Below are positions 9,129-17,696 of a DNA stretch of 49,574 nucleotides, piece by piece. The notes under the pieces were generated by a model that saw only the letters and a program-made list of their open reading frames with translations, did no database searches and was not told where the DNA came from. The number at the start of each line of letters is the position of its first letter. The stretch's first letter is position 1. Made by a program: the position numbers and the translations under genes. Location: assembly GCF_028656935.1 (NCBI RefSeq), contig NZ_JAMDGZ010000080.1, positions 1 to 49,574 on the forward strand. The letters run 5' to 3'. The stretch is from Pseudomonas rubra (GTDB lineage: Bacteria; Pseudomonadota; Gammaproteobacteria; Pseudomonadales; Pseudomonadaceae).

Positions 9129-9166
9129 AAAAACCCCGACGCGGCAATGCCGGTCGGGGTTTTTTA
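9129..9166. terminator. bidirectional intrinsic terminator
   Basis: An inverted repeat AAAAACCCCGAC / GTCGGGGTTTTTT with an internal GCCG-containing loop lies between two convergent genes. The T run on each strand makes it suitable for both the glycine-zipper lipoprotein gene and nhaA. Confidence 0.9.
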
Positions 9167-9178
9167 TTGCCGTAAGGC

Positions 9179-10360
9179 TCAGGCCGTGACGGGCTTGCGA
9201 CTCGACAGCGCGGTGATGCCATAGCCGATCAGCGCTGCAAGGATGGAGCCGGTGAGAATGCCCATGCGGTCCATACCGGCGTATTCGCTGCTACCCGGTA
9301 CAAAGGCCAGGGAGCCGACGAACAGGCTCATGGTGAAGCCGATGCCGCAGAGAATCGCCACCCCCAGCACCTGGCCCCAATTGGCGCCTGCTGGCAAGGC
9401 TGCCATGCCAGCCTTGATCATTACCCAGGCGAAGCCGAACACCCCGAGGGTCTTGCCCAGCAGCAGACCCACGGCAATACCCATCGGTACATGGTGAGTG
9501 AAGCTTTCGAGGGTAACGCCGGTGAGCGACACGCCGGCGTTGGCAAAGGCGAACAGCGGCAGGATGCCATAAGCGACCCAGGGGTGCAGGGCATGCTCCA
9601 GGCTCAGCAGCGGTGAAGGCTCGGCGTTCTTGGTGCGCAATGGAATGCACAGTGCCAGGGTGACGCCGGCCAGCGTGGCATGCACGCCACTCTTGAGCAC
9701 ACAGACCCAGAGGATCAGGCCGACCACCATGTACGGGCCGAGCTTGACTACGCCCATGCGGTTCATCGCGATCAACACCAACAGGCAGGCTGCCGCCAGG
9801 CCCAGCGACAGGCTCGACAAGGTGCCGGAGTAGAACAGGGCGATGACGATGATCGCACCCAGGTCGTCGATGATCGCCAGGGTCATCAGGAACAGCTTGA
9901 GTGAGACAGGTACGCGCTTACCCAGCAGGGCCAGCACGCCGAGGGCGAAAGCGATGTCGGTGGCCATGGGGATGGCCCAGCCCGCCACGGCGGCCGGGTT
10001 GTCCTTGTTGAGGAACCAGTAGATCAGCGCCGGCACCACCATGCCGCCAATGGCGGCAGCACCGGGCAGGACGATCTGCGAGGGCTTGGACAGTTGGCCG
10101 TCGACCACCTCGCGCTTGACCTCAAGGCCGATCAACAGGAAGAACAGGGCCATCAGCCCGTCGTTGATCCACAACAGCAAGGGCTTGGCGATTTTCAGTG
10201 CGCCAATCTGGGCGACCACGGGAACATCCAGCAGGCCGTTGTACAGGTACGACAGTGGCGAGTTGTTGATGATCAGGGCCAAGGCAGCTGCAGCAATCAG
10301 TAATAGACCGCTGGCAGCTTCCAACTGAAAGAAACGTGTGAAAGTGCTACGCAGGGGCAA
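9179..10360 (-). CDS. nhaA: Na+/H+ antiporter NhaA
   Basis: An inner-membrane antiporter that expels Na+ (or Li+) in exchange for H+, used for pH and sodium homeostasis. About twelve hydrophobic helices are visible. The ion-binding signature is intact: TDIAFALGVL holds the equivalent of Asp133 of E. coli, and LAIIDDLGAI holds the pair equivalent to Asp163-Asp164. I placed the start at the TTG at 10360 because GGAG is correctly spaced upstream and the product then begins PLRSTFTRFFQLEAASG, giving 393 residues, close to the usual length. A GTG at 10396 would add 12 residues without a better ribosome binding site. Confidence 0.95.
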   Translation of the reverse strand: MPLRSTFTRFFQLEAASGLLLIAAAALALIINNSPLSYLYNGLLDVPVVAQIGALKIAKPLLLWINDGLMALFFLLIGLEVKREVVDGQLSKPSQIVLPGAAAIGGMVVPALIYWFLNKDNPAAVAGWAIPMATDIAFALGVLALLGKRVPVSLKLFLMTLAIIDDLGAIIVIALFYSGTLSSLSLGLAAACLLVLIAMNRMGVVKLGPYMVVGLILWVCVLKSGVHATLAGVTLALCIPLRTKNAEPSPLLSLEHALHPWVAYGILPLFAFANAGVSLTGVTLESFTHHVPMGIAVGLLLGKTLGVFGFAWVMIKAGMAALPAGANWGQVLGVAILCGIGFTMSLFVGSLAFVPGSSEYAGMDRMGILTGSILAALIGYGITALSSRKPVTA

Positions 10361-10583
10361 GGGCGCTCTCCATTCTGAAGGTTCTGATAGGGGCACACCC
10401 TACCCTGAGGAGATATTCTTTAAAACAAAAACTATATTCGTCTTTGTTATAAGCTGTAACCAACTTACGCCATGCAGCCTAGCAGTTGCAGTCGATAATT
10501 CATCGTGGCTGTATCTGTGGGAACTATCAGAATTTTCCTAACATGTTCTGCTGAACTTCGACTTTTTTGCCCGAGAATCGACC

Positions 10584-11678
10584 ATGAACGATCACCGCCA
10601 GTGGGCCCGTGAAGCCATCCGTATTATCGAAGCGGATTTTCAACGCAGTGCCGACACCCACCTGATCCCGCTGCCGTTGCCTGGCTTTCCCGCCGTCGAG
10701 CTGTATTTCAAGGACGAGTCGAGCCACCCCACCGGCAGCCTCAAGCACCGGTTGGCGCGTTCATTGTTTCTCTATGCCCTGTGTAATGGCTGGTTGCGCC
10801 CGGGAGCGCCGGTGATCGAGGCCTCCAGCGGCTCGACGGCGATTTCCGAAGCCTACTTCGCACGTTTGCTCGGGCTGCCTTTCATTGCCGTGGTACCCGC
10901 CACCACCTCGCAGGAAAAGATCGCCCAGATTGCTTTCTACGGTGGTCAGAGCCACCTGGTACAGGATCCGACGCAGATCTACGCCGAATCCGAGCGCCTG
11001 GCCCAGGAAAGCGGCGGGCACTTCATGGACCAGTTCACCTATGCCGAGCGCGCTACCGACTGGCGGGCGAACAACAACATCGCCGAGTCGATCTTTGCCC
11101 AGATGCGTTTCGAGCAGTTCCCCGAGCCGAGCTGGCTGATTTCCAGCCCGGGCACGGGTGGCACCACCGCCACCCTGGGCCGTTATGTGCGTTATCGCCA
11201 GCATGCCACACGGGTGCTGTGCGCCGATGCCGAGCGCTCGGTGTTTTTCGACTGCTACAAGAGTGGTGATCGCTCCTTGCGCCTGGACTGCGGTTCGCGC
11301 ATTGAGGGCATCGGTCGGCCGCGGGTCGAGGCGTCGTTTTTGCCGCAGGTGATCGACGCCATGGTCAAGGTGCCGGACGCCTTGTCGCTGGCAGCCATGC
11401 ATTACCTGGCGCAGCGCCTGGGGCGGCGGGTCGGGGGGTCGAGCGGCACCAACCTGATTGGCGCCCTGGCGGCGGCGCAGCAAATGCGCACGGCGGGGGA
11501 AGCCGGGTCGATCGTGGCGATTCTCTGCGATGGCGGCGACCGCTATGCCACCACCTATTATGACCAGGACTGGTTGAGCGGGCAGGGGTATCAGTTGGAA
11601 GGGTTGATCGAGGCGGTGACGGCTTGTGTCGAGCGTGGCGAGGCGTTGCCTGAGTCGGTGTTGCGCGAGGGCGTCTAA
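10584..11678 (+). CDS. PLP-dependent cysteine synthase-fold enzyme (cysteine desulfhydrase-like)
   Basis: A 364-residue fold-type II PLP enzyme. The Schiff-base lysine is K54 in SSHPTGSLKHR, an asparagine/serine loop EASSGSTAISEA follows, and the phosphate-binding loop SPGTGGTTATLG is clear. The extra length and the C-terminal GGDRYATTYYDQDWL segment resemble the Cds1/CdsB group, which degrades L-cysteine to pyruvate, ammonia and sulfide, more than CysK or CysM. That assignment is an inference; a cysteine synthase or cystathionine synthase activity cannot be excluded. It stands alone, divergent from nhaA across about 220 bases, with a REP element right after its stop. Confidence 0.8.
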   Translation: MNDHRQWAREAIRIIEADFQRSADTHLIPLPLPGFPAVELYFKDESSHPTGSLKHRLARSLFLYALCNGWLRPGAPVIEASSGSTAISEAYFARLLGLPFIAVVPATTSQEKIAQIAFYGGQSHLVQDPTQIYAESERLAQESGGHFMDQFTYAERATDWRANNNIAESIFAQMRFEQFPEPSWLISSPGTGGTTATLGRYVRYRQHATRVLCADAERSVFFDCYKSGDRSLRLDCGSRIEGIGRPRVEASFLPQVIDAMVKVPDALSLAAMHYLAQRLGRRVGGSSGTNLIGALAAAQQMRTAGEAGSIVAILCDGGDRYATTYYDQDWLSGQGYQLEGLIEAVTACVERGEALPESVLREGV

Positions 11679-11682
11679 GAGC

Positions 11683-11750
11683 TATCGCGGGTCAAGCCCG
11701 CTCCCACAGAGTGTTTGCATCTCTTGTAGGAGCGGGCTTGCCCCGCGATA
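11683..11750. repeat. REP palindrome pair
   Basis: Two inverted arms (TATCGCGGG-type and CCCGCGATA-type, each containing a GCAAGCCCGCTCC-like core with one mismatch between arms) lie between two convergent genes. This is the usual position and form of P. putida REP elements, which can act as mRNA stabilisers, gyrase/IHF sites or transposase targets. Confidence 0.85.
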
Positions 11751-11756
11751 GTCATA

Positions 11757-13370
11757 TCAGGCCTGCAGACCCAGCATGCTGCGCGCTACCGCTTCAGCAA
11801 TACGAATCCCGTCAACACCCGCCGACAGAATCCCGCCGGCATACCCTGCACCTTCACCCGCCGGGAACAGGCCCTTGAGGTTCAGGCTCTGCAGGCTGGC
11901 GTCACGGGTGATGCGCAGCGGCGATGAGGTACGGGTTTCGATACCGGTCAATACTGCATCAGGCAGGTTGTAGCCCTTGATCTGCCGATCGAAAGCCGGT
12001 AGCGCTTCACGAATGGCTTCGATGGCAAAGTCCGGCAGGCTCGGGGCCAGGTCGCCCAGGTTGACGCCCGGCTTGTAGGACGGCTCGACACTGCCGATGG
12101 CCGTGGAAGGCCGCCCGGCAACGAAGTCACCGACCAACTGCGCCGGTGCCTGGTAGTTGCTGCCACCGAGTACGTAAGCGAGGGCTTCGAGCTTCTCCTG
12201 CAACTCAATGCCGGCCAGCGGGCCGCCCGGGTAGTCCTGTTCAGGGGTGATGCCAACGACAATACCGGAGTTGGCATTGCGCTCGTTACGCGAGTACTGG
12301 CTCATGCCGTTGGTGACCACCCGGCCCGGCTCGCTGGTCGCGGCAACCACGGTGCCACCCGGGCACATGCAGAAGCTGTAGACCGAACGGCCGTTCTTGG
12401 CGTGATACACCAGCTTGTAGTCGGCGGCACCAAGTTTCGGGTGGCCGGCGTACTTGCCCAGGCGTGCCTGGTCGATCAGCGATTGTGGGTGCTCGATACG
12501 GAAGCCAATGGAGAACGGCTTGGCCTCCATGAACACGCCGCGGGCATGCAGCATGCGGAAGGTGTCACGGGCACTGTGGCCCAGGGCCAGCGCCACATGC
12601 CGCGAATGCAGCTGCTCGCCGCTTTCCAGGACCACGCCATTGAGCTGGCCGTCGTCCATCAGCAGGTCAGTGACTTTCTGTTCGAAACGCACTTCGCCGC
12701 CCAGGCTGATGATCTCTTCACGCATCTTCTCGACCATGCTGGTCAGACGGAAGGTACCGATGTGCGGTTTGTTGATGTAGAGGATTTCGTCTGGGGCGCC
12801 GGCCTTGACGAACTCGTGCAGGACTTTGCGTCCATGGTGCTGCGGGTCCTTGATCTGGCTGTACAGCTTGCCGTCGGAGAAGGTTCCGGCACCGCCTTCA
12901 CCGAACTGCACGTTCGACTCTGGGTTGAGCACGCTTTTGCGCCACAGGCCCCAGGTGTCCTTGGTGCGCTGGCGCACTTCCTTGCCACGTTCGAGGATGA
13001 TCGGCTTGAAGCCCATCTGCGCCAGCAACAGGCCGGCAAAGATCCCGCACGGGCCGAAACCGACAACGATGGGACGCTCTTGCAGGTCGGCCGGGGCCTG
13101 GCCCACCACTTTGTAGCTGACATCGGGAGCGACGTTGACGTTGTGGTCGTCGGCGAACTTTTTCAGCAGTTCGGCTTCGTTGCTCGCGTTCAGGTCGATG
13201 GTGTAGATGAACAGCAGCTCGCTGTTCTTCTTGCGCGCATCGTAGCTGCGTTTGAACAGAGTGAAGTCCAGCAGTTGCTCGTCGCTGATGCCCAAGCGTT
13301 GCACGATGGCCTCGCGCAGGGCTTCATCAGGATGATCCAGCGGCAGCTTCAGTTCGGTGATTCGTAACAT
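11757..13370 (-). CDS. FAD-dependent oxidoreductase (COG2509-type)
   Basis: A 537-residue flavoprotein of the uncharacterised COG2509 dehydrogenase family. The N-terminal ~90 residues form a small domain typical of the family (LRITELKLPLDH...). The dinucleotide-binding motif then follows as VVGFGPCGIFAGLLLAQMG with ILERG after it. Further marks are FGEGGAGTFSDGKL, the cysteine-containing YSFCMCPGGTVV, and a C-terminal FAD-contact segment FPAGEGAGYAGGILSAGVDG. The reaction is not known for this family. The ATG at 13370 gives the family N terminus; a start at 13394 would add eight unlike residues. It is transcribed alone, facing the PLP enzyme across a REP element. Confidence 0.88.
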   Translation of the reverse strand: MLRITELKLPLDHPDEALREAIVQRLGISDEQLLDFTLFKRSYDARKKNSELLFIYTIDLNASNEAELLKKFADDHNVNVAPDVSYKVVGQAPADLQERPIVVGFGPCGIFAGLLLAQMGFKPIILERGKEVRQRTKDTWGLWRKSVLNPESNVQFGEGGAGTFSDGKLYSQIKDPQHHGRKVLHEFVKAGAPDEILYINKPHIGTFRLTSMVEKMREEIISLGGEVRFEQKVTDLLMDDGQLNGVVLESGEQLHSRHVALALGHSARDTFRMLHARGVFMEAKPFSIGFRIEHPQSLIDQARLGKYAGHPKLGAADYKLVYHAKNGRSVYSFCMCPGGTVVAATSEPGRVVTNGMSQYSRNERNANSGIVVGITPEQDYPGGPLAGIELQEKLEALAYVLGGSNYQAPAQLVGDFVAGRPSTAIGSVEPSYKPGVNLGDLAPSLPDFAIEAIREALPAFDRQIKGYNLPDAVLTGIETRTSSPLRITRDASLQSLNLKGLFPAGEGAGYAGGILSAGVDGIRIAEAVARSMLGLQA

Positions 13371-13476
13371 GGCAGGGTCCAGTATCCCGGCCATGAACGG
13401 CCGGCGGCTTTACACAAACCGCCAAGTATAAGCTGTTAGCTACCTTTGCAGGCAGGTTAAACGCAGGCGCCGATGA

Positions 13477-14151
13477 TCAGTCGTTGCGCGAACCGCCGTA
13501 GTAGGCACAACCGCGCAGGGTCTGGCCGTCCACCCGCAACTCGGCGCTCAGGTGCTGGACGCTGCCGGTGGCGCTGTCGACGCAGCGTTGCGGGGCGACC
13601 CAGAGCTCGACTTTCTGGCCATTTGCTTCGGTGCTCAGGCTGAAGCGACCGTCGGGCAGTTGCTCTTCCAGATAGGGCACGGCCAGCGACGGTTGACCGA
13701 CGCGCTCCAGGACCATGCCCTTGCCGCCGGCCTTGAGGCTCCAGTCCGGCTCATGGCCGCTGGCGCGCAGGGTCAGGCGCTTGAAGTTGGGGTCGCTGCA
13801 GGCACTGCTGGAGTGTTCGACGCGGTACAGGCGCTGTACATTCAACTGGCCGTCGTTGCCGGCCTTCTGGCTGGCCGAGAAGCTTCCGCGCACATCGGCG
13901 AACAGCGTGCCGGGGGTGGCTGCCAGTGCGCTAGCTTCCTGCAGCAGGCCGGTGTTGCCGCTGTCATTGACGGCAAAGCGGCGGGTTTCTTCGCAGGGCT
14001 TGAACAGCAGTTGTCCGCCCTGGGCTGTCAGTTCGCCCTGTAGGCGGGTCTGCCCCTCGGTGGAGGCGGCTTGCGGCTTTTCAGCCAGCAGCTGGCAGCC
14101 GGCAAACAGCGGCAACAAGGCGACAAGCAACAGCGAAGGGGCGGCACGCAT
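13477..14151 (-). CDS. putative lipoprotein (COG3650/NlpE-like region)
   Basis: A 224-residue predicted lipoprotein with a signal peptide ending LLPLFAGC. Residues of about 50-120 resemble an NlpE-like beta domain (GELTAQGGQLLFKPCEE...), and the C-terminal half contains GHEPDWSLK...GKGMVLER and a CAYYGG ending seen in COG3650 proteins. Four further cysteines in the mature part could form disulfides in the periplasm. Function is unknown; envelope sensing would be a guess from the NlpE resemblance. The ATG at 14151 begins the signal peptide. Confidence 0.72.
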   Translation of the reverse strand: MRAAPSLLLVALLPLFAGCQLLAEKPQAASTEGQTRLQGELTAQGGQLLFKPCEETRRFAVNDSGNTGLLQEASALAATPGTLFADVRGSFSASQKAGNDGQLNVQRLYRVEHSSSACSDPNFKRLTLRASGHEPDWSLKAGGKGMVLERVGQPSLAVPYLEEQLPDGRFSLSTEANGQKVELWVAPQRCVDSATGSVQHLSAELRVDGQTLRGCAYYGGSRND

Positions 14152-14220
14152 CAAGCAAACTCCAGCATCTCGAGCAAAAGGTGCCGCCACGTTACGCAGG
14201 CTAACAGCCGATCACAAGCC

Positions 14221-14820
14221 TTAGCCCACCTGGTAGGTCTGGCCGCTCTGCAATCCTTCGACGCTCTTGGCATAAGCCAGTGCCACGTCGACAGCCGGCA
14301 CTGGTTTGAATCCGCGGAAATACGGGGCATAGGCCGACATGGCTTCGACCAGTACGGTGGGGCTGATGGCATTGACCCGCAGGCCGCGAGGCAATTCGAT
14401 GGCGGCGGCCTTGACGAAGGCATCGAGTGCGCCGTTGACCAGAGCGGCCGAGGCGCCGGAGCGAATCGGATCACGGTTGAGGATGCCGCTGGTAAAGGTG
14501 AACGAGCCGCCATCATTGATGAACTCGCGGCCGATCAGTAGCAGGTTGACCTGGCCCATGAGCTTGTCGTTCAGGCCCAGGGCGAAATGCTCTGCATTCA
14601 TTTCTTCCAGGGGCGCGAAGGTCACGTTGCCGGCAGCGCAGACCAGGGCATCGAAGCGCCCGGTCTGTTCGAACAGGCGTCGGATCGAGGTGCTGTCGCT
14701 GATGTCGACCTGGTAGTCGCCGCTGCTGCGGCCGATGCGTAGCACCTCATGACGCTGCTCAAGTTCAGTGGCAACCGCCGAACCGATGGTACCGTTGGCG
14801 CCGATCAACAGGATTTTCAT
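14221..14820 (-). CDS. short-chain dehydrogenase-like protein lacking the YxxxK tyrosine
   Basis: A 199-residue protein with a Rossmann nucleotide-binding motif at its start (KILLIGANGTIGSAVA) and SDR-like features further on (VCAAGNV in place of NNAG, FTFTSGIL holding the catalytic serine region, RVNAISPTVL). At the expected YxxxK site the sequence reads LVNGALDAFVKAAA, so the lysine is present but the tyrosine is not. It may use another residue or act as a nucleotide-binding regulator. The ATG at 14820 follows a GAGGA ribosome binding site. It is divergent from a LysR regulator, which probably controls it. Confidence 0.85.
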   Translation of the reverse strand: MKILLIGANGTIGSAVATELEQRHEVLRIGRSSGDYQVDISDSTSIRRLFEQTGRFDALVCAAGNVTFAPLEEMNAEHFALGLNDKLMGQVNLLLIGREFINDGGSFTFTSGILNRDPIRSGASAALVNGALDAFVKAAAIELPRGLRVNAISPTVLVEAMSAYAPYFRGFKPVPAVDVALAYAKSVEGLQSGQTYQVG

Positions 14821-14928
14821 TGAGCTGTTCCTCATAAGTGAATGGAGACAAGGTTCAAGTCTAGGGTGGATTTTTCTGCAGATAAGCGTGCTAATAGGCA
14901 ACCTTTGGTTTTCATGCGGAAACAATCC

Positions 14929-15837
14929 ATGAGCGACCTCGATGACCTTTCGGCTTTTGCCGTATTGATGGATGCCGGCAGTTTTACCCAGGCTGCGCAA
15001 CAACTGGGCTGGAGCAAGGGACAGTTGTCCAAGCGCATCAGCGCCCTGGAGGCCAGCCACAGCGTCAAGTTGCTGCACCGTACAACGCGCCGGCTCAGCC
15101 TGACGGCGGCCGGCGCCATGTTGCTGCCTCAGGCGCAGGCACTGGTGCGGCAGATGGAAGGGGCGCGGCAGACCCTGGCCATGCTCAAGGACGAACTGGC
15201 GGGCCCGGTGCGTATCACCGTGCCGGTGTCGTTGGGCGAGACGTTTTTTGAAGGGCTGTTGCTGGAGTTTTCCAGCCGTTACCCGGATTTGCAGGTCGAG
15301 CTTGAACTGAACAACGGTTATCGCGACCTGCTGGGAGATGGCTTCGACCTGGCGATTCGCACCGAAGTCGAGGATGACGCGCGCCTGGTTGCCCGCCCGT
15401 TGCTGGCCATGCAAGAGTTGACCTGTGCCAGTCCGGATTACCTGCAGCGTCATGGCGAGCCACGAGTGCCGGCCGAGCTGAGCAGCCATCGTTGCCTGCT
15501 CAACAGCCATTACAGCGGTCGTGAAGAGTGGCTGTACCATCAGCAGCATGAATTGTTGCGGGTGCAGGTGGCTGGCAGCTTTGCCAGCAATCATTACAGC
15601 CTGCTGAAGAAGGCGGCGCTGCTGGGCGCGGGGATCGCCCGTCTGCCCTCGTACATGCTGCACGCGGAACTGGCTGACGGCCGTTTGCAGTGGTTGCTGC
15701 GCGACTATCAGACGCGCAGCGTACCGCTGTTTCTGGTACACCCCTATCAGGGAGGGATGCCCCAGCGGGTCCAGGTACTGGTTGATTACCTGCTGAGCTG
15801 GTTCAGGCGTGGTAGTCAGGCATTGCAGACCCTGTAG
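14929..15837 (+). CDS. LysR-family transcriptional regulator
   Basis: A 302-residue LysR regulator with an N-terminal winged helix-turn-helix (LSAFAVLMDAGSFTQAAQQLGWSKGQLSKRI) and a C-terminal periplasmic-binding-like effector domain from about residue 90 (GPVRITVPVSLGETFFE...DLAIRTEVEDD). It resembles the large CrgA-type subgroup. The 108-base gap to the divergent SDR gene should contain the shared operator. The ATG at 14929 is favoured by the usual MSDLDDLSAF start; an ATG at 14914 would add five residues. Its stop lies three bases from the stop of the convergent MxKDx gene. Confidence 0.9.
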   Translation: MSDLDDLSAFAVLMDAGSFTQAAQQLGWSKGQLSKRISALEASHSVKLLHRTTRRLSLTAAGAMLLPQAQALVRQMEGARQTLAMLKDELAGPVRITVPVSLGETFFEGLLLEFSSRYPDLQVELELNNGYRDLLGDGFDLAIRTEVEDDARLVARPLLAMQELTCASPDYLQRHGEPRVPAELSSHRCLLNSHYSGREEWLYHQQHELLRVQVAGSFASNHYSLLKKAALLGAGIARLPSYMLHAELADGRLQWLLRDYQTRSVPLFLVHPYQGGMPQRVQVLVDYLLSWFRRGSQALQTL

Positions 15838-15840
15838 GGC

Positions 15841-16089
15841 TTACATCTTGTCGTCGTGCTTTTCGTTTTTCATCATCTTGTCGTTCTTTTCCATTTTTTT
15901 GTCCTTGTTCATATCCTTGTTCATGTCCATCTTCTGCTCGTCGGCCATTTTCTTGTCCATTTTCATGTCCTTGTCCATGCTCGCCTCCTTACTCATCTTC
16001 ATGTCATCGGCGGCGTGCACCAGGGGCAGAAAGGCCAGGCCCGAGCCCAGAGTGAGGATGAGGGCAGCGCTGCGAAAGGTCTTGTTCAT
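15841..16089 (-). CDS. exported pentapeptide MxKDx-repeat protein
   Basis: An 82-residue protein with a clear Sec signal peptide (MNKTFRSAALILTLGSGLAFLPLVHA) and a mature part of about 55 residues made nearly only of Met, Lys, Asp, Glu and Asn in repeats of the form M-x-K-D-x (DMKMSK, SMDKDMKMDKKM, KMDMNKDMNKDKKM). It matches the MxKDx-repeat protein type seen in Proteobacteria, whose role is unknown. The dense methionine and acidic residues suggest metal binding (copper or silver) in the periplasm, which is inference only. The mature region should be disordered. Confidence 0.83.
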   Translation of the reverse strand: MNKTFRSAALILTLGSGLAFLPLVHAADDMKMSKEASMDKDMKMDKKMADEQKMDMNKDMNKDKKMEKNDKMMKNEKHDDKM

Positions 16090-16184
16090 GCTAAGGCTCC
16101 AGTAGAGGGAAGAGGTGAGGGCCAGTGTTCTGGCTCACCTGCAGCACTAGAGTCGCGTACCCTGGAGGCGTTACAGCGGGCAAG

Positions 16185-16207
16185 AAAAAAGGCCCGAAGG
16201 CCTTTTT
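16185..16207 (-). terminator. intrinsic terminator of the liv operon
   Basis: A GGCC-TTCG-GGCC hairpin on the minus strand is followed by a T run (TTTTTT), with A residues in front, 20 bases after the livF stop codon. The opposite strand also has a T run, so it can work in both directions. Confidence 0.85.
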
Positions 16208-16226
16208 CATGTGTTGCACAGCGGCA

Positions 16227-16928
16227 TCAGCCGCCCAGGTAAGCGTCGCGTACCTTGGGGTCGGTGAGCAGCGCTTCGCCGGTGCCTTCCATCACCACCC
16301 GGCCGTTTTCCAGCACATAGGCGCGGTCAGCGACCTTCAATGCCTGGTTGGCATTCTGCTCGACCAGGAACACCGTCACGCCATCACGGCGCAGTTGCTC
16401 GATGATATCGAAGATCTGCTGGATGATGATCGGCGCCAGGCCCAGCGAAGGCTCGTCGAGCAGCAGCAGCTTGGGCTTGCTCATCAGCGCCCGGCCGATG
16501 GCGAGCATCTGCTGCTCGCCCCCGGACATGGTGCCGCCACGCTGGCTGAAGCGCTCCTTCAGGCGCGGGAACAACTGCAGGACCTTGTCCATCTGCTCCT
16601 GGTAGTCGCCCTTGTCGGTGAAGAAGCCGCCCATGGCCAGGTTCTCCTCCACGGTCAGGCGGGCGAACACACGGCGGCCTTCAGGGACCACGGCGATGCT
16701 CTTGCGCATGATGTGCGAGGACGACTGTCCGACCAGCTCTTCGCCCAGGTAGCGGATGCTGCCGCTGCTCGCTTGCGGCGAGCCGCAGAGGGTCATCAGC
16801 AGGGTCGACTTGCCGGCACCGTTGGCGCCGATCAGGGTGACGATCTCACCCTGGCGGATCTCGACGTTGACGCTGTGCAGTGCCTGGATCTTGCCGTAGA
16901 AGGTGGAAACGTTTTCAAACTGCAGCAT
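16227..16928 (-). CDS. livF: branched-chain amino acid ABC transporter ATPase LivF
   Basis: A 233-residue ABC ATPase, one of two that drive uptake of leucine, isoleucine and valine through LivHM. Walker A is GANGAGKST, the signature is MSGGEQQ, and Walker B is LLLLDEPSLGLAP, all intact. The short length and the C-terminal ALLTDPKVRDAYLGG ending are typical of LivF (BraG in P. aeruginosa). Its ATG directly follows the livG stop codon, with the ribosome binding site GGGGGAAG inside livG, so translation is probably coupled. It is the last gene of the operon. Confidence 0.95.
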   Translation of the reverse strand: MLQFENVSTFYGKIQALHSVNVEIRQGEIVTLIGANGAGKSTLLMTLCGSPQASSGSIRYLGEELVGQSSSHIMRKSIAVVPEGRRVFARLTVEENLAMGGFFTDKGDYQEQMDKVLQLFPRLKERFSQRGGTMSGGEQQMLAIGRALMSKPKLLLLDEPSLGLAPIIIQQIFDIIEQLRRDGVTVFLVEQNANQALKVADRAYVLENGRVVMEGTGEALLTDPKVRDAYLGG

Positions 16929-17696
16929 TTACGCTTCCCCCAGGTAGGCTTTGATCACTTCAGGGTTGTCGCGGATCTGATCCGGCGTACCGTCTGCCAG
17001 GGGTGTACCCTGGTTGATCACCACGATGTGGTCGGAGATGCTCATCACCAGCTTCATGTCGTGCTCGATCAGCAGCACGGTGACATTGTGCTCTTCACGC
17101 AGGATGCTGATCAGCGCCTTGAGGTCCTCGGTCTCTTTCGGGTTCAGGCCGGCCGCCGGTTCGTCGAGCATGATGATCCGTGGACGGGTCATCATGCAGC
17201 GGGCGATTTCCAGGCGACGTTGCTGGCCATAGGCAAGCGTGCCAGCAGGACGGTTGGCGAACTCGAGCAGGTTGACCTTCTCCAGCCAGTACCGCGCGTA
17301 CTCCTTCGCTTCGAGCTCACTGCGGCGGAAGGACGGGGTCTTGAGCAGGCCGGCGAGGAAGTTGGTGTTCAGGTGCCGGTGCTGGGCGATCAGCAGGTTC
17401 TCCAGGGCGGTCATCTCTTTGAACAGACGCACGTTCTGGAAGGTCCGCACCACGCCCTTGCGGGCGATCTCATGGCCGGCCAGGCCCTGGATCGGTTGAC
17501 CATCGAGCAGGATGGTGCCGTCACTGGGCTTGTAGAAGCCGGTCAGGCAGTTGAACACCGTGGTCTTGCCTGCGCCGTTCGGGCCGATCAACGCCACCAC
17601 CTGTTTTTCCTTGACGGTCAGGGCCACGCCGTTGACCGCCAACAAGCCGCCGAAGCGCATGCTCAGGCCGCTGACTTGCAGAATTTCGCGGCTCAT
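16929..17696 (-). CDS. livG: branched-chain amino acid ABC transporter ATPase LivG
   Basis: A 255-residue ABC ATPase that pairs with LivF on the cytoplasmic face of the transporter. Walker A GPNGAGKTT, signature LAYGQQRRLEIA and Walker B IIMLDEPAAGLNP are intact, and the LivG-specific C terminus (IRDNPEVIKAYLGEA) is present. Its start codon overlaps the livM stop by four bases (ATGA). Named BraF in P. aeruginosa. Confidence 0.95.
   Translation of the reverse strand: MSREILQVSGLSMRFGGLLAVNGVALTVKEKQVVALIGPNGAGKTTVFNCLTGFYKPSDGTILLDGQPIQGLAGHEIARKGVVRTFQNVRLFKEMTALENLLIAQHRHLNTNFLAGLLKTPSFRRSELEAKEYARYWLEKVNLLEFANRPAGTLAYGQQRRLEIARCMMTRPRIIMLDEPAAGLNPKETEDLKALISILREEHNVTVLLIEHDMKLVMSISDHIVVINQGTPLADGTPDQIRDNPEVIKAYLGEA

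Noticed and set aside
11683..11750. Prophage or transposon end
   Set aside because: The same palindrome recurs between unrelated convergent genes and no transposase or target duplication is seen, so REP is the simpler reading.
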